64,000 nucleotides of DNA, from positions 82,489-146,488 of the forward strand of contig NZ_LSEF01000091.1 of the NCBI RefSeq assembly GCF_001641695.1, in the 5' to 3' direction. Numbering within the stretch: the stretch's first letter is position 1; the number at the start of each line of letters is the position of its first letter. A program made the position numbers and the translations under genes. Below the pieces are notes generated by a model that was given only the letters and a program-made list of their open reading frames with translations, searched no databases and was not told where the DNA came from. Positions 26,732-35,678 of the stretch are shown piece after piece. Origin of the DNA: Bradyrhizobium neotropicale (GTDB lineage Bacteria > Pseudomonadota > Alphaproteobacteria > Rhizobiales > Xanthobacteraceae).

Positions 26732-27268
26732 ATGCTGAAAACCATCATCCTGCTTACCGACACTGTGCAACAGCAGCAGCCGCTGGCCAACCTGCTCCGG
26801 GAGCACAATCGCGATCTGGCCTTCTGCTCGGCGCTCCGCGCCCAGGACCTCGCCGCGATCTCCCCAGAGGTGCTGCGCGATGCCCGCCTGGTGTCCTTTG
26901 CCAACGACATCGCCGTCTCCGAGAAATTCCTGCTCCAGCTCGGCCATGGTGCCTACAAGTTCTACACCGCACCGACGCAATATCCGGGCCTGCCGCCAGC
27001 GCCCGACGAGAACGACGACGATCCGCGCTGCGTCTCCGTGGTCGCGCAGTCGATGACGATCTGGCCGGATTTCAGGAAGGTAGTCGGGCTCGAGACCCTG
27101 ACGATTCCGGAAGGAACGGCCGTCGCCGAGCGCGACCGGCTGGTGTTTTCGCGGCTCGCCCATCTGTTCTGGCGGATGTCCGGCATGATCGCGGGCGACG
27201 CTGCGGATCTGCCTGGCATCATCGAATCCGATGAGAGCCAGCGTCCTTCACTTGCGATGATGAACTGA
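26732..27268 (+). CDS. Formyltransferase-like small protein, degenerate
   Basis: 178 aa. Residues 43-90 (ISPEVLRDARLVSFANDIAV, LLQLGHGAYKFYTAPTQYPG) follow the pattern of the hydrolase/transferase core of formyltransferases (loop NFHPGPxxYPG), but the catalytic Asn and His positions read Lys and Tyr (YKFYTAP). The downstream part (VGLETLTIPEGTAVAERDRL) is short. It is probably an inactive or repurposed member; the relationship is suggested by pattern only. Last of three same-strand genes; its final 21 nt overlap the convergent CoA-transferase gene. Confidence 0.5.
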   Translation: MLKTIILLTDTVQQQQPLANLLREHNRDLAFCSALRAQDLAAISPEVLRDARLVSFANDIAVSEKFLLQLGHGAYKFYTAPTQYPGLPPAPDENDDDPRCVSVVAQSMTIWPDFRKVVGLETLTIPEGTAVAERDRLVFSRLAHLFWRMSGMIAGDAADLPGIIESDESQRPSLAMMN

Positions 27269-28492
27269 CGCCGCCAGCGCATCGCGGTGCTCGGGCGCCG
27301 CGATCGCGATCATGCGGCGCGCACGCTCGGCAAGGCCGCAGCTGCGCAGCTCCGCGACGCCCCATTCGGTGACGATAGCATCGACGTCGGCGCGCGGCGT
27401 CGTCACGGTCTCGACATTGACGACGATGCGGCTGGTGCCGTCGGACGCAGTCGCCGGCAGCGCGATGATCGCCCTGCCCCCATTGGATGCATTGGCGCCG
27501 CGCACGAAATCGAGCTGCCCGCCGATCGCACCAATCGCGACGCCATTGAGCGTCTCGGAATTGACGGCGCCATCGAGCCCGACCTGGAGTGCCGAGTTGA
27601 TCGCAACCAACCGGTTGATCCGCGCCAGCACATTTTGACCGTGCGTGTAGGACGTCGGCCGCACCGCGACCGCCCGGTTCTGATGCACGAAGCGGTAGAG
27701 CCGCTGCGTGCCGATCACTTGGTTGGTGACGGTGATCCCGGCGTCGATGCCCTTGTCCGCATTGGTCACCGCGCCGCGCTCGATCAGATCGACCACGGCG
27801 TCGTTGATCAGGCCGGAATGGATACCGAGGTTGCGCGCGTGGGAGAGCGAGGACAGGATCGCGTCCGGGACCCGCCCCACCCCGAACTGGAGCGTGCTGC
27901 CGTCGGCAATCAGGCTCGCCGCATGCGCCGCGATCTGCCGCGAGACGTCGTCGAGCGGCGTCGACGGCAACTCGACCGGCACACGCCGGGCCGCCACCCG
28001 CATATGGATCGGCACGTCCGCGGGCCATTCCGCGCCGAATGTAAAGGGTGCATCCGGATTGATCTCGGCGATGACGAGGCGCGCGCCGCGCGCGGCATCG
28101 ATGACATAGTCGTTGGAGAGGCTCGCGCTCAGCCGGCCGTCGGCGGCTTCTGCGAGCTGCACGAGCACCACGTCGGCGCGGTGGCGGCGCGCGGCGAAGT
28201 CGGCGCAGAAGGCGCTGTAGTTGCTCGGAATGACCTCCAGCCGCCCGGCTTTCGCGAGCCGCCGCGCATTGCCGATCACGCCATAGCTTTGGAACGAGAC
28301 GTTGGGCGCGCAAGTGGAGAACGTCTCCGAGAACAGCGGCCCGACCATCATGCAGAAGGGCGGCAGATGCGCCGCCTGCGTCACCAGCGTTTCGGTCAGC
28401 GTGACCGGCTCCGCGGTCGCCTGCCCGCACACGACGAGACCGCCGTCCCGGATCAGGCCGGTGAAATCGATCGGCGCTGCGTCACCTGGCAT
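27248..28492 (-). CDS. Acetyl-CoA hydrolase/transferase family protein (family I CoA-transferase)
   Basis: Probable CoA-transferase of the Cat1/Cat2/4-hydroxybutyrate CoA-transferase type, moving CoA between acyl groups. Over 414 aa it shows the tandem CoA-transferase halves, with DGSTLQFGVGRVPDAILSSL, NLGIHSGLINDAVVDLIERG, NSALQVGLDGAVNSETLNGV and the C-terminal VVNVETVTTPRADVDAIVTE WGVAEL region. It is last in the TRAP-acyl-CoA dehydrogenase-ligase operon, 6 nt after the ligase. It would help recycle CoA for the acid imported by the TRAP system. Confidence 0.82.
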   Translation of the reverse strand: MPGDAAPIDFTGLIRDGGLVVCGQATAEPVTLTETLVTQAAHLPPFCMMVGPLFSETFSTCAPNVSFQSYGVIGNARRLAKAGRLEVIPSNYSAFCADFAARRHRADVVLVQLAEAADGRLSASLSNDYVIDAARGARLVIAEINPDAPFTFGAEWPADVPIHMRVAARRVPVELPSTPLDDVSRQIAAHAASLIADGSTLQFGVGRVPDAILSSLSHARNLGIHSGLINDAVVDLIERGAVTNADKGIDAGITVTNQVIGTQRLYRFVHQNRAVAVRPTSYTHGQNVLARINRLVAINSALQVGLDGAVNSETLNGVAIGAIGGQLDFVRGANASNGGRAIIALPATASDGTSRIVVNVETVTTPRADVDAIVTEWGVAELRSCGLAERARRMIAIAAPEHRDALAASVHHRK

Positions 28493-28498
28493 CGTGGG

Positions 28499-30052
28499 CT
28501 AGTCCATCGGCGCAAGGTGCGTGGAGGACTCACTCAACAGCGTGCGCAGCTCCGTCTTCACGATCTTGCCGTAGCTGTTCTTCGGCAGCTCACCGGTGAG
28601 ATAATAGTGCTTCGGCCGCTTGAAGCGCGCGATCCAGGCGTTGCAGATCTGGTCCAACTCGTCGCGCGTCACGGTCTTGCCAGCGACGGGAACGACGACG
28701 GCCACGACCTCCTCGCCCCATTCCGGATGCGGACGGCCGATCACCGAAACTTCGGCGACGGCCTCGTGCCGCAGCAATACTTCCTCGACCTCGCGCGGAT
28801 AGATGTTGGTGCCGCCGGAGATGATGACGTCCTTGGAGCGGTCCTTCAGTGTGAGGAAGCCGTCGGCGTCGAACGCGCCCATGTCGCCAGTATAGAGCCA
28901 GCCGTCACGCAGCGTATTCGCGGTGGCCTCCGGATTCTGCCAATAGCCGGACATCACGGTATCGCCGCGCACGATGATCTCGCCGATCTCGCCCGGCGCG
29001 ACGTCCCGCCCGGCTTCGTCCACGGTGCGGACCTGCACCACGCCCTGCGCAATGCCGACCGATGCTAGGTGCTCCTCATGGCGCGGATGCCCGGAATCGA
29101 CATGCTTCGACTTGGGCAGATAGGTGATGGTCATCGGCGTCTCGCCCTGACCATAGATCTGCGCAAGTTTTGGTCCGAACGCCGAGAGCGCGGCCTTGCA
29201 ATCGGCGACATACATGGGACCACCGCCATAGATGATGGTCTTCAGCCCCGGCGCGCTCGCGCCCGCCGCTTTCGCGGCAACCGTCAGGCGCCGCACCATG
29301 GTGGGTGCAGCGAAGAAGGAGATGCCGTCGCGCTTTGCCGTCAGCTCGAGGATCTCGTCCGGTTCGAAGCGGCCGCTCTCGGGAATGATCTGTGCCCCCA
29401 TGCCGAACACATGCGGCACCATATAGAGGCCGGAGCCGTGCGACATCGGCGCCGCATGCAGCAGCGCCTCGCCGGGCACAATCGGGTTGATCTCGGCGAG
29501 ATAGTTCAGCGCCATGGCCAGCAGGTTGCGGTGGCTCAGCACCGCGCCCTTCGGCCGCCCGGTGGTGCCGCTGGTGTAGAAGATCCAGGCAGGGTCGGTG
29601 ATCGCGACATCGGCAATCGCAATGCCATCGGTCCTCTCAAGGCCGCGATGCTCGGCTGAGCCGATCTCGATGATGCGTGGCTTGCCTGCGCCAAGCGCCA
29701 AGGCCTCCGACGCGACGCCTGCCATGTCCTCGGTCACGAACACGACCGCGACGCCCGAATTGTCCAGAATGAACGCGACCTCGCGCGGATGCAGCTTTGC
29801 ATTGATGGGAACGGCAACCAGCCCGGCATGCCAGCACGCATAGAGGCAGGCGACATAGTCCGGCGCGTTCTTCATCAGCAGCGCGACGCGATCGCCCTTG
29901 GCAAGACCAAGACGCTGTTGCAGCGAGGCGGCCAGCGAGGCCACCGTCACGGCGAGCCGGCCGTAATCGGCAACCGGCGTCAATCCTTTGAGCAGCGCCG
30001 GCGCGTATGGGTCGGCTTTGGCGGCACGCAGCAGATGTTGAGCAAGGTTCAT
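28499..30052 (-). CDS. Acyl-CoA synthetase (AMP-forming ligase)
   Basis: Activates a carboxylic acid to its CoA thioester at the expense of ATP. The 517-aa product contains YTSGTTGRPKGAVLSHRNLL (P-loop), IYGQGETPMTITYLP, GWLYTGDMGAFDADGFLTLK, DRSKDVIISGGTNIYPREVE and KNSYGKIVKTELR with the catalytic lysine. The profile is that of medium or long-chain and aryl acid ligases; the substrate is set by context, probably a dicarboxylate or its degradation product. It is downstream of the acyl-CoA dehydrogenase (31 nt). Confidence 0.9.
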   Translation of the reverse strand: MNLAQHLLRAAKADPYAPALLKGLTPVADYGRLAVTVASLAASLQQRLGLAKGDRVALLMKNAPDYVACLYACWHAGLVAVPINAKLHPREVAFILDNSGVAVVFVTEDMAGVASEALALGAGKPRIIEIGSAEHRGLERTDGIAIADVAITDPAWIFYTSGTTGRPKGAVLSHRNLLAMALNYLAEINPIVPGEALLHAAPMSHGSGLYMVPHVFGMGAQIIPESGRFEPDEILELTAKRDGISFFAAPTMVRRLTVAAKAAGASAPGLKTIIYGGGPMYVADCKAALSAFGPKLAQIYGQGETPMTITYLPKSKHVDSGHPRHEEHLASVGIAQGVVQVRTVDEAGRDVAPGEIGEIIVRGDTVMSGYWQNPEATANTLRDGWLYTGDMGAFDADGFLTLKDRSKDVIISGGTNIYPREVEEVLLRHEAVAEVSVIGRPHPEWGEEVVAVVVPVAGKTVTRDELDQICNAWIARFKRPKHYYLTGELPKNSYGKIVKTELRTLLSESSTHLAPMD

Positions 30053-30083
30053 GGCGATCCGGCCAAACAGTGCGCGGGCAAGA

Positions 30084-31250
30084 TTAGTACGACTTGGCCA
30101 GCCCGAGCACTTTTTCTGCGATGAAGCTGAGTGCGAGCTGCGGGCTGACCGGCGCGATGCGCGGGATCAGGATCTCGCGCAGATAACGCTCGACGTGAAA
30201 TTCCTTGGCATAGCCGAAGCCGCCATGGGTCATCACCGCCTGCTCGCAGGCCGAGAAGCCGGCCTCGCCCGCGAGATATTTTGCGGCATTGGCGGCAGCC
30301 CCACAGGACATGCCCTTGTCGTACTGCCAGGCCGCCGACATCACCATCAGCCAGGCGGCCTCGAGCTCGACCCAGTTGACCGCGAGCGGATGCTGGATGC
30401 CCTGGTTCTTGCCGATCGGACGATTGAACACCACGCGCGTCTTGGCGTACTCGGTCGCGCGCGAGAGCGCGAGCTTGCCGAGCCCCACCGCCTCGGCCGC
30501 GATCAGGATGCGCTCGGGGTTCATGCCTTCCAGGATGTATTCGAACCCGCGGCCTTCTTCGCCAATGCGGTCTTCCATCGGGATCTCGAAATCCTCGAAG
30601 AACAGCTCGTTGGAATCGACGATCTTGCGGCCCATCTTCTCGATCTCGTGGACCTTGATCTTGTTGCGGTCGAAATCGGTGTAGAACAGGCTGAGGCCGT
30701 GGGTGGGCGAGCGCACCTCTTCCAGCGGCGTGGTACGCGCCAGCAGCAGGATTTTGTGCGCGACCTGCGCGGTAGAGATCCACACCTTCTGACCGTTGAC
30801 GATGTAGCGGTCGTTCTTGGCGACCGCGCGGGTCTTGAGCTGGGTAGTGTTGAGTCCGGTGTTGGGCTCGGTGACGGCGAAGCACGCCTTCTCGCGGCCC
30901 TCGACCATCGGCGGCAGCATGCGCTTGCGTTGCTCCTCGGTGCCGAACACGACGACCGGGTTGAGCCCGAACACGTTGATGTGCACGGCGGAGGCGCCGG
31001 ACATGCCCGCACCGGACTCCGCAATCGTGCGCATCATGATCGCGGCCTCGGTGATGCCAAGCCCGGAGCCGCCATATTCCTCCGGCACACAGATGCCGAG
31101 CCAGCCGGCATCGGCCAGCGCCTTGTGAAAGTCGTGCGGGAAGCCGCCGTCGTGGTCCTTCTTCAGCCAGTAGGCATCGGGAAAGCCTTCGCAGATCTTG
31201 GCGATGGCGTCGCGAATGGCCTCCTGCTGATCGGTGAGCGCGAAATCCAT
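30084..31250 (-). CDS. Acyl-CoA dehydrogenase
   Basis: FAD-dependent alpha,beta-desaturase of acyl-CoA esters, passing electrons to ETF. 388 aa with the standard N-terminal helical, middle beta (CFAVTEPNTGLNTTQLKTRA, YIVNGQKVWISTAQVA) and C-terminal helical domains (EYAKTRVVFNRPIGKNQGIQ, HGGFGYAKEFHVERYLREI with the catalytic-base Glu region). Located between the TRAP permease and an acyl-CoA ligase. A role on a methylsuccinyl- or glutaryl-like CoA is possible but not shown by sequence. Confidence 0.93.
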   Translation of the reverse strand: MDFALTDQQEAIRDAIAKICEGFPDAYWLKKDHDGGFPHDFHKALADAGWLGICVPEEYGGSGLGITEAAIMMRTIAESGAGMSGASAVHINVFGLNPVVVFGTEEQRKRMLPPMVEGREKACFAVTEPNTGLNTTQLKTRAVAKNDRYIVNGQKVWISTAQVAHKILLLARTTPLEEVRSPTHGLSLFYTDFDRNKIKVHEIEKMGRKIVDSNELFFEDFEIPMEDRIGEEGRGFEYILEGMNPERILIAAEAVGLGKLALSRATEYAKTRVVFNRPIGKNQGIQHPLAVNWVELEAAWLMVMSAAWQYDKGMSCGAAANAAKYLAGEAGFSACEQAVMTHGGFGYAKEFHVERYLREILIPRIAPVSPQLALSFIAEKVLGLAKSY

Positions 31251-31283
31251 GATTGGTCTCCTTTTCTGGAGGCTCGTTGAGCG

Positions 31284-32573
31284 CTAGCGCCCCATCTGCG
31301 AGGGCAGCCAGAGAATGATCGAGGGAAACGCCACCAGGATCGCGATCGCGATCAGGTGTGCGATGAAATGCGGGAAGGTGCCGTGGAACACCTCCGCCAC
31401 CGGCCGCTTGGCATAGCGGGCGACGATGAAGCAATTGAGCCCGACCGGCGGCGTGATCATGCCGACCTCGGCGGTGACGATCTTGATCACGCCGAACCAG
31501 ATCGGATCGAAGCCGAGCGTCTTGATCAGCGGCAGCACGATCGGCACCGTCAGCACCAGGATCGCGATCTGGTCCATGAAGGAGCCGAGTACGATGTAGC
31601 CGCACAGGATCAGGGTGATGATCACCCAGCGCGAGGTCGGCAAGCTACCGATCCAGGCGACAAGGTCCTGCGTCACATGGGTAAGCGTGAAGAAGTAACC
31701 GAAGATCGAGGCTCCGACCAGGATCATGATGATCATGCAGGTGCCGTGACAGGCGCGCAGCAGCGTCTTGTAGAGCGTGCTCGGCGTGATCTTGCCCTTG
31801 ACGATCGCGAGCAGGAAGGCGCCGAAGGCGCCGAAGGCCGAGGCTTCCGTCGGCGTCGCCACGCCGAGATAGATCGTACCCGTCACGATCGAGAACAGCA
31901 CCACCATCGGCGAGACCTGCCACAGCAGCGCAAACTTCTCGCGCCACGGCACCGACTTCGCGGCCGGGGCGCGCGAGGGATCCTGCCAGACCAGGAAGTA
32001 GATCGTGGCCATGATGGTGATGGTGACGAGGATCGCGGGGATGATGCCGCTGATCAGGAGCTTGCCGATGTTCACCTCGGCCAGCAGGCCGAAGATGACC
32101 AGCGCCACGCTGGTCGGCAGCAGCATCGACAGCGTGCCGGAGATCGCGACGACACCAGCCGCCATCTTCGGCTCGTAGCCCTGGCGGATCATCGCCGGCA
32201 GGCTGGTAGAGGACAGCGTCGCGGCCGAGGCCGTCGAGGTGCCGCAGATCGCGCCAAAGCCGGCGCCGGCGAGCGCCGTAGCCATGCCAAGGCCGCCGGG
32301 AACGCGGCCGACCCAGGCGGATGCCGTCTTAAACAGATCATCCGCGACGCCCGACAGCAGCACGAGGTCCGCCATCAGCAGGAACATCGGGATGGTGATG
32401 AGCTCGTAGGAGGAGACGGTCGACAGCGGCGCTGTCTGCAAAATGCCTGACAAGGTCGCAAAGCCGCCGACCATGACGAGGCCGACCGAGCCTGCGAAGG
32501 CCATCGCGAAGCCGACGGGCGTGCCGAGCGCGAGCAGGGCAAAGAGAAGGGCGAGAACGATCAGAGGAGTCAT
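31284..32573 (-). CDS. dctM: TRAP transporter large permease (DctM family)
   Basis: Main membrane subunit of a tripartite ATP-independent periplasmic transporter that imports organic acids using the sodium or proton gradient. 429 aa with about 12 hydrophobic spans, the start LIVLALLFALLALGTPVGFA and the signature GAGFGAICGTSTASAATLSS. It follows the small permease by 12 nt and the binding protein is upstream, the classical P-Q-M order. Confidence 0.94.
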   Translation of the reverse strand: MTPLIVLALLFALLALGTPVGFAMAFAGSVGLVMVGGFATLSGILQTAPLSTVSSYELITIPMFLLMADLVLLSGVADDLFKTASAWVGRVPGGLGMATALAGAGFGAICGTSTASAATLSSTSLPAMIRQGYEPKMAAGVVAISGTLSMLLPTSVALVIFGLLAEVNIGKLLISGIIPAILVTITIMATIYFLVWQDPSRAPAAKSVPWREKFALLWQVSPMVVLFSIVTGTIYLGVATPTEASAFGAFGAFLLAIVKGKITPSTLYKTLLRACHGTCMIIMILVGASIFGYFFTLTHVTQDLVAWIGSLPTSRWVIITLILCGYIVLGSFMDQIAILVLTVPIVLPLIKTLGFDPIWFGVIKIVTAEVGMITPPVGLNCFIVARYAKRPVAEVFHGTFPHFIAHLIAIAILVAFPSIILWLPSQMGR

Positions 32574-32585
32574 GAGTGCCCGCCG

Positions 32586-33140
32586 CTATTCGAAGGTTCG
32601 CGCTTCGCCGACGCCGGTGACCGGCGGCAACGGATAGAGATCGCGCCCGCTGAAGAGGCTCAGCACATTGCCGATGAGCTGCAGCGCCAGCCGCAGCACC
32701 AGCACGCCACAGCCGAACGGCACCAAGGCCGCAGAGATCCAGGTCGGCCAGGGAATCGCGCCCGAGAGAACGTCGTGCTGCTCGTAGTTCTCCAGCGCGC
32801 GCTCGAAGCCGACCTTGCAGATCAGGACGAACACGAACAGACCGGTCAGCGCGGTGATGATCTCGGACAGCCGTCGCCCTGCCGGCGAGAAATGCGACAC
32901 GAGAATGTCGACGCCGACATGCGCATGCTCGCGCAAGCCGTCCGACAGCGTGAAGAAGAACACCCCGGCGAGAAGATAGAGCCCGATCAGGTCATAGGTG
33001 AAGGAGAACGGCTGGTTCAGCACGTAGCGCATGAACACGTCGGTCACGACCAGTACCATGATCACGAACAGGAACACCACCGCGATCACCGTCAGCGCGC
33101 GCTCCAGCGCGCCGAGCACATCTCCCGCTTGCTTGATCAC
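32586..33140 (-). CDS. dctQ: TRAP transporter small permease (DctQ family)
   Basis: Small four-span membrane subunit partnering the large permease. The 184-aa sequence has the DctQ pattern: VIAVVFLFVIMVLVVTDVFM near the start, RYVLNQPFSFTYDLIGLYLL, and GLREHAHVGVDILVSHFSP, with a C-terminal span near GCGVLVLRLALQLIG. Located between the binding protein (30 nt) and the large permease. Confidence 0.93.
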   Translation of the reverse strand: MIKQAGDVLGALERALTVIAVVFLFVIMVLVVTDVFMRYVLNQPFSFTYDLIGLYLLAGVFFFTLSDGLREHAHVGVDILVSHFSPAGRRLSEIITALTGLFVFVLICKVGFERALENYEQHDVLSGAIPWPTWISAALVPFGCGVLVLRLALQLIGNVLSLFSGRDLYPLPPVTGVGEARTFE

Positions 33141-33170
33141 CTCTGGCGCCTCCTTGTTGGTGTCGTGCTA

Positions 33171-34202
33171 TCAGTTCTTCGCGCCGCCGGAAGCGAGCAA
33201 GCCTTCGAACTCCTTCAGCGCGGCGGATGCCTGCTTGCCGCGGCTGTCGAGACCGCTGGCCCATTCCTGGCCGACGCCCTTCAGCTTGTCCTTCATCTCG
33301 GCGCGCGTCGCCTCCGGCAGAGGATCGAAGCTGACGCCCTCGTCCTGGAGATGTTTCTTGGTCGTCTCCGTTTCCTTGTCGACCTGAGCGCAGGCAGTCG
33401 GCTCGATCGCATCGGAGGCCTCATTCATGGCCTTCTTCACGTCGTCGGGCAGCTTGTCCCAGACCGACTGGTTGATGGAATAGGCAACGATGAAGCTGCC
33501 GAAGCTGACGCCTTCGGTGGCGTGCTTGACCAGCTTGTCGAGACCATAGGCGACGACGCTTTCCATCGGGAAGAGCAGACCGTCCATCGTGCCGCGCGAC
33601 AGCGACTCATAGGCGTCAGGCGCGGCCATGCGCACCGGCACGGCGCTGAGCGCGCGCAGCGTCAGGTCCTGCGCGCCACCGGTGGTGCGCAGCTTCAGGC
33701 CCTGCATGTCCTTCGTCGTCTCGACCTTCGCCTTGGCGGTCCACACCTGATAGGGCGGCAGCACCACGGCCAACAATAGCTTGATCTTGTTCGGCGCATA
33801 TTCCTGCTTGGCGAGAATGCCCTCGCGCGCGGTCTTCCAGTAGGCGATCGTGCCTTCGCAGCTCGTGGCGAACGCGCCCGGCAATTGCGCGACTTCCGAC
33901 AGCGGCATCTTGTCGGAGACATAGGACGGCCCGATGTAGCCGATGTCGACAACGCCCGACTGGGTCAGCCGCAGCATGTCCGCCGCTTTGCCGATCTGCT
34001 GGTTCGGATAATAGGTGAAGGTCACCGCGCCTTTGGTGCGCTTGGTAACGTCGTCCATCCAGGGCTTGAGCATCAGGCGGACGAGATAGTGGCCGGCGGG
34101 GAAGGAGTCGGCGACCTTCAGCTCCAGCGCCTGCGCCGACATCGTCGAGACCGGCAGCGAAAGCGCGAGCGCCGAGACAGCCCAGACCAGATTCCTCTTC
34201 AT
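33171..34202 (-). CDS. dctP: TRAP transporter substrate-binding protein (DctP family)
   Basis: Periplasmic solute-binding protein, 343 aa, with an N-terminal signal peptide (KRNLVWAVSALALSLPVSTM, cleavage likely after AQA). DctP features seen are LKVADSFPAGHYLVRLMLKP, TFTYYPNQQIGKAADMLRLT and GVVDIGYIGPSYVSD; the arginine in the conserved KLRTTGG-type motif (GLKLRTTGGAQDLTLRALSA) should bind the substrate carboxylate. First gene of the minus-strand operon, after a promoter at 34291-34320. Confidence 0.94.
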   Translation of the reverse strand: MKRNLVWAVSALALSLPVSTMSAQALELKVADSFPAGHYLVRLMLKPWMDDVTKRTKGAVTFTYYPNQQIGKAADMLRLTQSGVVDIGYIGPSYVSDKMPLSEVAQLPGAFATSCEGTIAYWKTAREGILAKQEYAPNKIKLLLAVVLPPYQVWTAKAKVETTKDMQGLKLRTTGGAQDLTLRALSAVPVRMAAPDAYESLSRGTMDGLLFPMESVVAYGLDKLVKHATEGVSFGSFIVAYSINQSVWDKLPDDVKKAMNEASDAIEPTACAQVDKETETTKKHLQDEGVSFDPLPEATRAEMKDKLKGVGQEWASGLDSRGKQASAALKEFEGLLASGGAKN

Positions 34203-34290
34203 TTGCTTCTCCTTGACGCGTTCCCGTGCCGAGCGCGGCAGCCCGCTGCTGCCGGCCGCCAGGCCCTCGTTTCATTTCTTGCTTGAGGAA

Positions 34291-34320
34291 AATGTACATA
34301 TATGTGAATCTAATTGTCAA
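34291..34320 (-). promoter_or_regulatory. Candidate promoter of the TRAP operon
   Basis: On the minus strand: TTGACA (34320-34315), an 18-nt spacer, TACATT (34296-34291). The spacer includes the perfect palindrome ACATATATGT (34296-34305), a possible regulator site overlapping the promoter. The dctP start is about 90 nt further on. Confidence 0.45.
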
Positions 34321-34369
34321 GTATATGAACGATGCATGGAGCCATGCGCCTGCGGAGGAGTAACTCAAA

Positions 34370-34398
34370 TTGACCGTCGCCATTCTGTGAACTCTAAT
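34370..34398 (+). promoter_or_regulatory. Candidate promoter of the CaiB-MaoC-CitE operon
   Basis: TTGACC (34370-34375), a 17-nt spacer and TCTAAT (34393-34398) ahead of the ATG at 34431. TATATGAA follows at 34405-34412 and also occurs at 34322-34329, so it may be an operator half-site. Confidence 0.5.
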
Positions 34399-34430
34399 TC
34401 CACCTATATGAATATCTCCAACGAGGCCCC

Positions 34431-35633
34431 ATGGGACCGCTCGCCGGCATCACCATTCTCGACCTGACCTCAGTGCTGATGGGCCCCTACGGCACCCAGG
34501 TGCTGGCGGACATGGGCGCCGACGTCATCAAGGTCGAAAGTCCCGAGGGCGATATCGTTCGCCAGATCGGTCCCGGCCGCACGCCCGGCATGGGCGGGAT
34601 GTTCCACAACGCCAATCGCGGCAAGCGCAGCATCGTGCTCGATCTCAAGAAGCCGGAAGGGCGCGATGCGCTGCTGCGGCTGGCCAAGCGCGCCAACGCG
34701 CTCGTCTACAATGTGCGCCCGCAGGCGATGGCCCGGCTCGGCCTCGACTATGAGACGCTCGCCGCGCTCAACCCCGCCCTCGTCTATGTCGGCGCGTTCG
34801 GCTACGGCCAGTCCGGCCCCTATGCGGCGAAACCTGCCTACGACGACCTGATCCAGGGCGCGGCCACCGTGCCGACGCTGCTTGCCGCCGCCGGGGACGG
34901 CACGCCGCGCTATGTTCCCGTCACCATCGCCGACCGCATCGTCGGCCTGATGATGGTCAACGCGATCATGGGCGGGTTGATGCACCAGCAGCGCACCGGC
35001 ATCGGCCAACGCATCGACGTGCCGATGTTCGAGTCGATGGCGGAGTTCGTGCTGGTCGATCATCTGGGCGGCCTGACCTACGATCCGCCGCTCGACCATG
35101 GCGGCTATGCCCGCCTGCTGTCGCGCTATCGCCGGCCCTACAAGACCAGCGATGGCCATCTCTGCGTGCTCATCTACAACGACAAGCACTGGCGCAGCTT
35201 CTTCGAGGCGATCGGCCGGCCGGAATTTTTGCAGCAGCCGCGCTTCGCCAACCACGCCGCGCGCACCAAGCATATCGACGAGATCTACGAGGAGATCGGC
35301 CACATCTTCGTCACGCGCACGAGCGCGGAATGGCGCAAGCTTCTGGAGCACGCCGACATTCCGGTGATGCCGATGCATACGCTGGAGACGATTCTGGATG
35401 ATCCCCATCTCAAGGCGGTCGACTTCTTCAGGACGGTCGATCACCCCGTGGAAGGCCGCATCCGGCAGATGCGCGTGCCCTCCACCTGGAGCGTGACCCA
35501 GCCGGAGCCGGCTGGCCCTGCGCCGACGCTCGGCCAGCACGGCCGCGACATTCTGAGCGAGGCCGGGTTCTCGGCTGATGAGATCGAGCAGCTCGCACAA
35601 CAAGAAGCAGTTCACCTGGCGGCGCCGCCTTAA
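34431..35633 (+). CDS. CaiB/BaiF-type CoA-transferase (family III)
   Basis: Transfers CoA between carboxylic acids. The 400-aa product shows PLAGITILDLTSVLMGPYGT, GADVIKVESPEGDIVRQIGP, NRGKRSIVLDLKKPEGRDAL and LGLDYETLAALNPALVYVGA, typical of the family; the catalytic Asp should lie in PAYDDLIQGAATVP. The 5' end is followed by GAGG and an ATG. It is first in a plus-strand unit with MaoC, CitE and IclR genes, suggesting a dicarboxylate such as mesaconate or itaconate as acceptor. Confidence 0.9.
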   Translation: MGPLAGITILDLTSVLMGPYGTQVLADMGADVIKVESPEGDIVRQIGPGRTPGMGGMFHNANRGKRSIVLDLKKPEGRDALLRLAKRANALVYNVRPQAMARLGLDYETLAALNPALVYVGAFGYGQSGPYAAKPAYDDLIQGAATVPTLLAAAGDGTPRYVPVTIADRIVGLMMVNAIMGGLMHQQRTGIGQRIDVPMFESMAEFVLVDHLGGLTYDPPLDHGGYARLLSRYRRPYKTSDGHLCVLIYNDKHWRSFFEAIGRPEFLQQPRFANHAARTKHIDEIYEEIGHIFVTRTSAEWRKLLEHADIPVMPMHTLETILDDPHLKAVDFFRTVDHPVEGRIRQMRVPSTWSVTQPEPAGPAPTLGQHGRDILSEAGFSADEIEQLAQQEAVHLAAPP

Positions 35634-35678
35634 AAGGCAGGCGCCGGCCAGACTAGCAACGACAGGGAGGAAACCGCG

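Noticed and set aside
30049..31605. 518-aa minus-strand frame overlapping the acyl-CoA dehydrogenase
   Set aside because: Out-of-frame, Arg/Gly-rich shadow of the dehydrogenase, which has full motif support.
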